The notes below the pieces were generated by a model. It was not told where the DNA came from. It worked only from the letters and a program-made list of their open reading frames with translations, and ran no database searches. Both the position numbers and the translations under genes were made by a program. Of a stretch of 64,000 nucleotides of DNA, positions 59,274-64,000 are shown piece by piece (position 1 is the first letter of the stretch; each line of letters begins with the position of its first letter). The stretch lies in NCBI GenBank assembly GCA_048498515.1, contig JBEHXV010000012.1, positions 1 to 64,000 on the forward strand, written 5' to 3'. Source of the DNA: UBA4416 sp048498515. GTDB lineage: Bacteria > Bacteroidota > Bacteroidia > B-17B0 > Aurantibacillaceae.

Positions 59274-61310
59274 ATGCGCGTACCCCATCTTTTAATTACC
59301 CTGCTTTTCCTGTTTGTTTTTGCAAATCGTTCGGCTTATGCACAACACACATTTTCGGCCGGCGACCAGCATTTGCTTGATTCACTGAACCGGGTGATAA
59401 CTGTTACAAAAGACGACAGCATCAGGGTGCATGCTTTAGTAAGTGTTGTTAATATCTACATTATCCAGGACCTGGATACAGCCATGGCAATAGCCAAAAG
59501 GGCAGAAGCTATCGCCAAAAAGATCAACATGAAAGATGGCCTGGGAGGCTGTTACGGCATATATGGCTATATCATGGCAGAAAAAGGCGATCCCAAAGGA
59601 GCCATAAAGTATCACCTCTTATCCCTGGATATCAATAAAGAAATTGGCAATGAAAAAGGCATAGGCGCTGACTTAATAAATATAGCAGGCTGCTACTATA
59701 TTATGGGAGATATGGCTAAAGCACTTGAGTATGATTACAAAGCGCTTGCCATTACGGAGAAAATGAAAGACTATGAGACTATGTACACTGTACTGAATAA
59801 CATAACGATTGCTTTTTTGGACCAAAAAGAAGATGATAAAGGATTGCAGTACCGGTTTAAATGTTTGAAACTTGCCATGGATCATCACATGAAAAAGGAA
59901 GAAGCCAACAGTTATAGTGAGCTGGGCAGCATTTACCGTAACCGGTTCAACCGCCTTGCAAAGGCCGGTGGAAATAAGGATTCAATACTGGCATATAAAG
60001 ACAAAGCCATTCATTATACCTCAAAAGCCATTGAACTACATGAGGAAAATCACGACAAAAAAGCTATGAGAGGTTCGTTTACAAATTTTGGGCTTATTTA
60101 CAGGTATTGGGGCGATTTTATGAGCAAAGGAGATTATCCAAAGGACACCATAACAGCTGTACAAAACAGAGCGCTGAATTATTTTTTTAAAGCCTTAAAG
60201 ATTGCCGAAGAATTTGGTATAAAACAAACCATGGCCTTTAACAATGAGTACATTTCAACTATATATCTTTCGCAGGGAAAGATCAGGGAGGCAGAGCAAT
60301 ATGCCCTGAAAAGCTATGATCTGTCACGTGAGGTGGGAATAGCCGTAAACATGAAACAAAGCTACCTGTTGATGTCCAAAGTATTCAAAGCAAAAAAAGA
60401 TTACAAAGGCTCGCTTGAGATGTATGAGAAATACATTATGATGAATGATAGTTTGAAAAATGCTGAAATGCAGAAACTCACGCTTAAAAAAGAATATGAA
60501 TATGAAAATGAAAAAAAGGAACAGGAAAATCGCTTGTTAAGCCAGCAAAATCAAATTCAGCAACTGGAATTATCGCAGAAGCAGTATATGCTGTATGCAC
60601 TGGCCATTGCATTTTTATTGGTGATACTGGTTTCTTTTTTCCTCATCAGGCAAACACGCATTTTGAACCGGCAAAAGACCATGAAACTGGAGCAACGCCT
60701 GTTGCGCAGCCAAATGAATCCGCATTTTATTTTTAACTCGCTAACAGCCATACAAAGTTTTGTTTACAAGAACGATCCTAAAACCTCCGGTAAGTACTTA
60801 TCCTCATTTGCCCGCCTGGTAAGAGCCATCCTTGAAAATTCAAGGGACGAGTACATTACGCTTTCCAAAGAGATCCAGTGGCTCGAGAATTACCTGAACT
60901 TACAGCAATTGCGTTTTGACCATAAATTCGAATACGTGATCAATACAGATGAATCCCTTGATGTTGACAGCACCTTAATTCCACCTATGCTTAGTCAGCC
61001 CGTTATTGAAAATGCCCTGGAACATGGTATGAATACGATTGACTACAAAGGCCTGATAGAAATTGATTTTACCGTTGAGAACGGGAACCTGATGGTGAAG
61101 GTAAAAGATAACGGTGTGGGAATTTCAAGCGCGGCCATTCCTGTGAACGAACCGGAGAAGGAACAGCATGTTTCATTGGCCACTACCATCATCAAAGAGC
61201 GCCTGCGACTGCTGAACCGAAGGAAATTCAGGAAGATCAGTTTTTCAATAGATGATCTGAAGCCTTCCGGAACCATGGTTGTTTTCTCAATTCCTCTACA
61301 AAACCGTTAA
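59274..61310 (+). CDS. TPR sensor-LytS-type histidine kinase
   Basis: The ATG at 59274 is preferred over the TTG at 59253, which falls in the promoter box. The 678-residue protein has a signal peptide (MRVPHLLITLLFLFVFANRSAYAQ-type, about 24 residues), TPRs (about 50-390), a coiled coil, a transmembrane helix (YMLYALAIAFLLVILVSFFL) and a His_kinase domain with H484 in RSQMNPHFIFNSL. The N box is ENALEHG and a GVGIS G box follows. Its N-terminal half shares its plan with the four phosphatases upstream; only the output differs. Confidence 0.92.
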   Translation: MRVPHLLITLLFLFVFANRSAYAQHTFSAGDQHLLDSLNRVITVTKDDSIRVHALVSVVNIYIIQDLDTAMAIAKRAEAIAKKINMKDGLGGCYGIYGYIMAEKGDPKGAIKYHLLSLDINKEIGNEKGIGADLINIAGCYYIMGDMAKALEYDYKALAITEKMKDYETMYTVLNNITIAFLDQKEDDKGLQYRFKCLKLAMDHHMKKEEANSYSELGSIYRNRFNRLAKAGGNKDSILAYKDKAIHYTSKAIELHEENHDKKAMRGSFTNFGLIYRYWGDFMSKGDYPKDTITAVQNRALNYFFKALKIAEEFGIKQTMAFNNEYISTIYLSQGKIREAEQYALKSYDLSREVGIAVNMKQSYLLMSKVFKAKKDYKGSLEMYEKYIMMNDSLKNAEMQKLTLKKEYEYENEKKEQENRLLSQQNQIQQLELSQKQYMLYALAIAFLLVILVSFFLIRQTRILNRQKTMKLEQRLLRSQMNPHFIFNSLTAIQSFVYKNDPKTSGKYLSSFARLVRAILENSRDEYITLSKEIQWLENYLNLQQLRFDHKFEYVINTDESLDVDSTLIPPMLSQPVIENALEHGMNTIDYKGLIEIDFTVENGNLMVKVKDNGVGISSAAIPVNEPEKEQHVSLATTIIKERLRLLNRRKFRKISFSIDDLKPSGTMVVFSIPLQNR

Positions 61311-61380
61311 GAGTTTAGACAAATTCAAAAACAGGTTAAACCACTTTTTGTACATTTACACCAATTACCAGGTTGGAATT

Positions 61381-62127
61381 ATGCATGTATTGATTGTTGA
61401 CGACGAAAAAGGGCCAAGGGAAACCGTTAAAGAGGTTATAAAACTGTATTGCCCCGAAATTACCTCGGTGGCCGAAGCAGAAGGCGTGAAAGATGCCGTA
61501 GCGTTGATAGACAGTCATCATCCTGATCTTGTATTTTTAGATATTCGCCTGAAAGATGGCAGTGGCTTTGATGTGTTGAAAAAAGCTGCGACAAAAAACC
61601 TGAATGTTATTTTTATTACTGCTTACGAGGAATATGCTATCAGCGCATTTCGCGTATCGGCACTGGATTACCTTTTAAAACCGGTAGATGCTGATGAGCT
61701 TGCCGCAGCCGTGAAACGCGCAGAGCGTAAATTACAGGCCGAACATTTTACCGAACGGCTGGATGCCTTTATGACCAATATGCAACATGCCTCACAGGGT
61801 TTGAAAAAAATGACCTTAAAAACTTCGGAAAGCATACATGTTGTGAATATTGATGATATTGTATACTGTGAAGCCGATAGAAACTATACTGTTTTTTACC
61901 TGGCCGATGGCGAAAAGATTGTTGTTTCAAGGTCGATTGGAGAATATGAAGAAATGTTGCCTCCTCATGCTTTTATGCGGGTACATCAATCGTTTTTGGT
62001 AAACGTTAAACACATTAAGCGTTACGAAAAAGCTGATGGCGGCTTTTTGGTAACCGCTTTTGGGCAACAAATCCCTGTTGCCACCCGAAAAAAAGACCAG
62101 CTGATACAATTCCTTAGCAAAATGTAA
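61381..62127 (+). CDS. LytTR response regulator
   Basis: The ATG at 61381 starts MHVLIVDDEKGPRETV, the receiver domain, so the 34-residue upstream extension is rejected. D54 in LVFLDIRLKDG is the phosphoacceptor, and K at about 101 (YLLKPVDADEL) is the conserved lysine. Residues 145-245 are a LytTR DNA-binding domain (SIHVVNIDDIVYCEADRNYT, then SFLVNVKHIKRYEK). 248 residues is normal. It is 70 bases downstream of the kinase and forms its pair. Its target promoter is not identified. Confidence 0.95.
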   Translation: MHVLIVDDEKGPRETVKEVIKLYCPEITSVAEAEGVKDAVALIDSHHPDLVFLDIRLKDGSGFDVLKKAATKNLNVIFITAYEEYAISAFRVSALDYLLKPVDADELAAAVKRAERKLQAEHFTERLDAFMTNMQHASQGLKKMTLKTSESIHVVNIDDIVYCEADRNYTVFYLADGEKIVVSRSIGEYEEMLPPHAFMRVHQSFLVNVKHIKRYEKADGGFLVTAFGQQIPVATRKKDQLIQFLSKM

Positions 62128-62329
62128 ATTTCCTGCTCCTTAATGCGCTAAATTCCTTTTTGCGGATATACATCCAATCCGGGCAAATAACTACTCATCG
62201 TATGCACTTGTACATTCCTTAAAAACAGATCATCCCTACCATTTACTTTTAACATCAATTACAGCTACCGAACCATAAACGGTAACATGATGCATTATAA
62301 AACCAAAACAAGATAACATATAAACACAA

Positions 62330-64000
62330 ATGAAAACACACAACAAACATTCAAAAATTTTATTGCTCGCTTTTTATTCCACTTTGCTTTTCAGCATATC
62401 TGCAATAGGCCAAACCATACAATGGGCCAAAACAACGGTTTCGAGCTATGCAAATGTCAATGATATTATTACAGATGCGAGTGGAAATACATACGTGCTG
62501 GGGGATTTTACCGGAACAGTAAACCTGGGTAATTCCTTTTCATTTACCTCAGGCGGATCTTTTGACGGCTACCTTTGTAAAAGAGACCCAGACGGAAATG
62601 TTCTTTGGGCTACCCGTATAGCTACAGGACTTAATGATGAAAGGGTACGTGGCATGACCATGGATGCATCGGGCAATATTTATGTGTGTGGTGATTTTGT
62701 TGGTACTTCTACATTCGGATCAACCAGTTTTACCTCTAACAGCAGCAGCCGGGATATGGTAATAATTAAAATTGATGCGAACTTTGGTTGGGTAACCTGG
62801 GCAAAATCGAACGGAGGTACCGGCGACGAATACGTAAAAGACATTGCCGTATCAGCCGATGGCAGCTGGGCATATTTTACCGGTGAGTTTTCGGGTGTCG
62901 CTAATCTTGGCGGCGTAGTACCCTCCAACGGATTTTATGATTCCTATGTAGGAAGGATCACTTCTAGCGGCATTTTTGGGTCATATAGCCGCTTTGGCGG
63001 CTCAGGCGATGATCGTGGGAATGCACTTACCATTGATGCGTCAAACAACGTTTATCTTACCGGCAGTATTGGCGCTTTAACTGTATTTGGAACGTACACC
63101 CTAACGCCATCCGCTTCGGATATTTTTATTGCGAAGGTGCCTTCTACAAATTTTAGTAATGTAACATGGGCCAATAACTATGGGAGTTCAGGAAATGATT
63201 TTGGTTATGATATTACACTGGATGCCGCTGCATCGGTTTATGCAACCGGTTCCTTTAATGGTTCGGTTAATTTTGGATCTTACAGCGTTGGGTCAATAAG
63301 TGCGGCCGATATGTTTGTAGTGAAACTAAATGCATCGGGAGTTGCACAATGGGCAAAAAGCGGCGGTAGTGCCGGAGATGATGTTGGGAATAAAATTGCC
63401 GTTAATACGGCTACCGATGTGGTTGTGTCGGGCACCATCAGAAACTCTGCTACATTCGGGAGTTACTCGGTTGGTAATTTAGGTTTAAATGACATTTTTG
63501 TTACCAAGCTTTCTCCTGCCGGCGTATACCGATGGGCCATCAGTGGCGGTGGTTCCGGTAATGATTTTGGTACAGCTGTAGCCGCTAACAGTACACATGT
63601 TTTTGCAGGAGGTGGTTATAACACAACCGGTTATTTTGATAGTTTTACCTTAACCGGTAATAATAACGAAGCTTATGAACTTAAAATCAATTTGTGTACA
63701 GCTACCACTAAAACAGTAAGTGCAACGGCCTGTACAAGTTATACCGCCAACTCGCAAACCTATACCACAAGCGGTGTATACACACAAACTCTCACCAACT
63801 CAAAAGGCTGTGACAGTTTACTGACCTTAAACCTCACCATCAATCAGCCCACTTCCAGAAGCATAACACAAACCGCTTGTGGTAACTATGCTATTAATTC
63901 GCAAACGTTTACTTCAAGTGGTGTGTATACACAAACATTGACCAACTCCAAAGGTTGCGATAGCTTATTAACCATTAATTTAACCATCAATCAGCCAACT
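62330..64000 (+). CDS. Secreted SBBP-repeat/tandem-repeat protein (3' end beyond window)
   Basis: An open frame of 557 codons runs from the ATG at 62330 to base 64000 without a stop, so the gene is incomplete at the right edge. A signal peptide (ILLLAFYSTLLFSISAIGQ) leads into about nine SBBP-type units of roughly 45 residues, each with a W.K...G..GDD motif, a GN.YVTG strand and FG...S...D.FV.KL. From 63731 two 49-residue units follow (CTSYTANSQTYTTSGVYTQT and its sister). Surface or T9SS export is likely, but its signal domain would lie outside the window. Confidence 0.8.
   Translation, partial: MKTHNKHSKILLLAFYSTLLFSISAIGQTIQWAKTTVSSYANVNDIITDASGNTYVLGDFTGTVNLGNSFSFTSGGSFDGYLCKRDPDGNVLWATRIATGLNDERVRGMTMDASGNIYVCGDFVGTSTFGSTSFTSNSSSRDMVIIKIDANFGWVTWAKSNGGTGDEYVKDIAVSADGSWAYFTGEFSGVANLGGVVPSNGFYDSYVGRITSSGIFGSYSRFGGSGDDRGNALTIDASNNVYLTGSIGALTVFGTYTLTPSASDIFIAKVPSTNFSNVTWANNYGSSGNDFGYDITLDAAASVYATGSFNGSVNFGSYSVGSISAADMFVVKLNASGVAQWAKSGGSAGDDVGNKIAVNTATDVVVSGTIRNSATFGSYSVGNLGLNDIFVTKLSPAGVYRWAISGGGSGNDFGTAVAANSTHVFAGGGYNTTGYFDSFTLTGNNNEAYELKINLCTATTKTVSATACTSYTANSQTYTTSGVYTQTLTNSKGCDSLLTLNLTINQPTSRSITQTACGNYAINSQTFTSSGVYTQTLTNSKGCDSLLTINLTINQPT
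63731..64000 (+). repeat. 147-base in-frame tandem repeat
   Basis: Cysteine codons at 63731 and 63878 begin two copies of a 49-codon unit with the shared core SGVYTQTLTNSKGCDSLLT and the terminal LTINQPT. The second copy runs off the window, so more units probably follow. Confidence 0.7.

Noticed and set aside
62260..62300. LytTR binding repeats upstream of 62330
   Set aside because: Only a 5-base inverted pair (TACCG/CGGTA) is present; the spaced direct repeats expected for LytTR binding were not seen.
63731..64000. CRISPR array suspected from regular 147-base repeats
   Set aside because: The repeats are in-frame coding units with no constant repeat separated by variable spacers, and no cas genes are in the window.

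Overview
The window comes from a member of the Bacteroidota. Supporting signs are promoters with a TAnnTTTG -7 box (the best is TTTG-N19-TATCTTTG before rplU), almost no Shine-Dalgarno sequences, a secreted protein with a type IX secretion (T9SS) C-terminal signal, ~800-residue MacB/FtsX-like permeases, TPR-SpoIIE phosphatases, and intergenic palindromes typical of the phylum. A finer placement is not justified from the sequence alone.

Layout. 1-14 kb is mostly housekeeping: groES, plsX-fabH, sufE, a DMT transporter, rplU-rpmA, serS, a sensor kinase, a T9SS-exported repeat protein, a DUF151 nuclease-like gene, etfB-etfA and a pyruvate/2-oxoacid dehydrogenase E1 beta gene. 14-21.5 kb holds a mini-lipoprotein, a predicted beta-barrel, a DUF2339-DUF3999 membrane pair, an Uup-type ABC-F protein and the c-di-AMP synthase cdaA. 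21.6-35.3 kb contains four paralogous signal peptide-TPR-TM-coiled coil-SpoIIE phosphatases. They are interrupted by a fused branched-chain 2-oxoacid dehydrogenase E1, a tRNA-Leu(GAG) and a small plus-strand module (unknown protein, STAS-like protein, soluble histidine kinase). 35.7-37.7 kb has three small orphan genes.

37.7-59.2 kb is the standout region. A sigma-54 response regulator and its kinase are divergent from a long operon: periplasmic adaptor, MacB-like ATPase, six consecutive ~800-residue permeases, a second ATPase and a TolC-like outer-membrane protein. The divergent gap carries a clustered dyad (CGAACA-N5-TGTTCG) and a -24/-12-like element, so the regulator most likely drives the exporter. 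A TPR-LytS kinase and LytTR regulator follow. The window ends inside a large secreted SBBP/tandem-repeat protein that is open at the right edge.

The noncoding DNA is rich in dispersed inverted repeats of at least seven families. One palindrome family found between genes is also found in frame inside a SpoIIE phosphatase gene, and a second paralog has a different insertion at the same loop. No rRNA, CRISPR array, prophage or insertion sequence was recognised.
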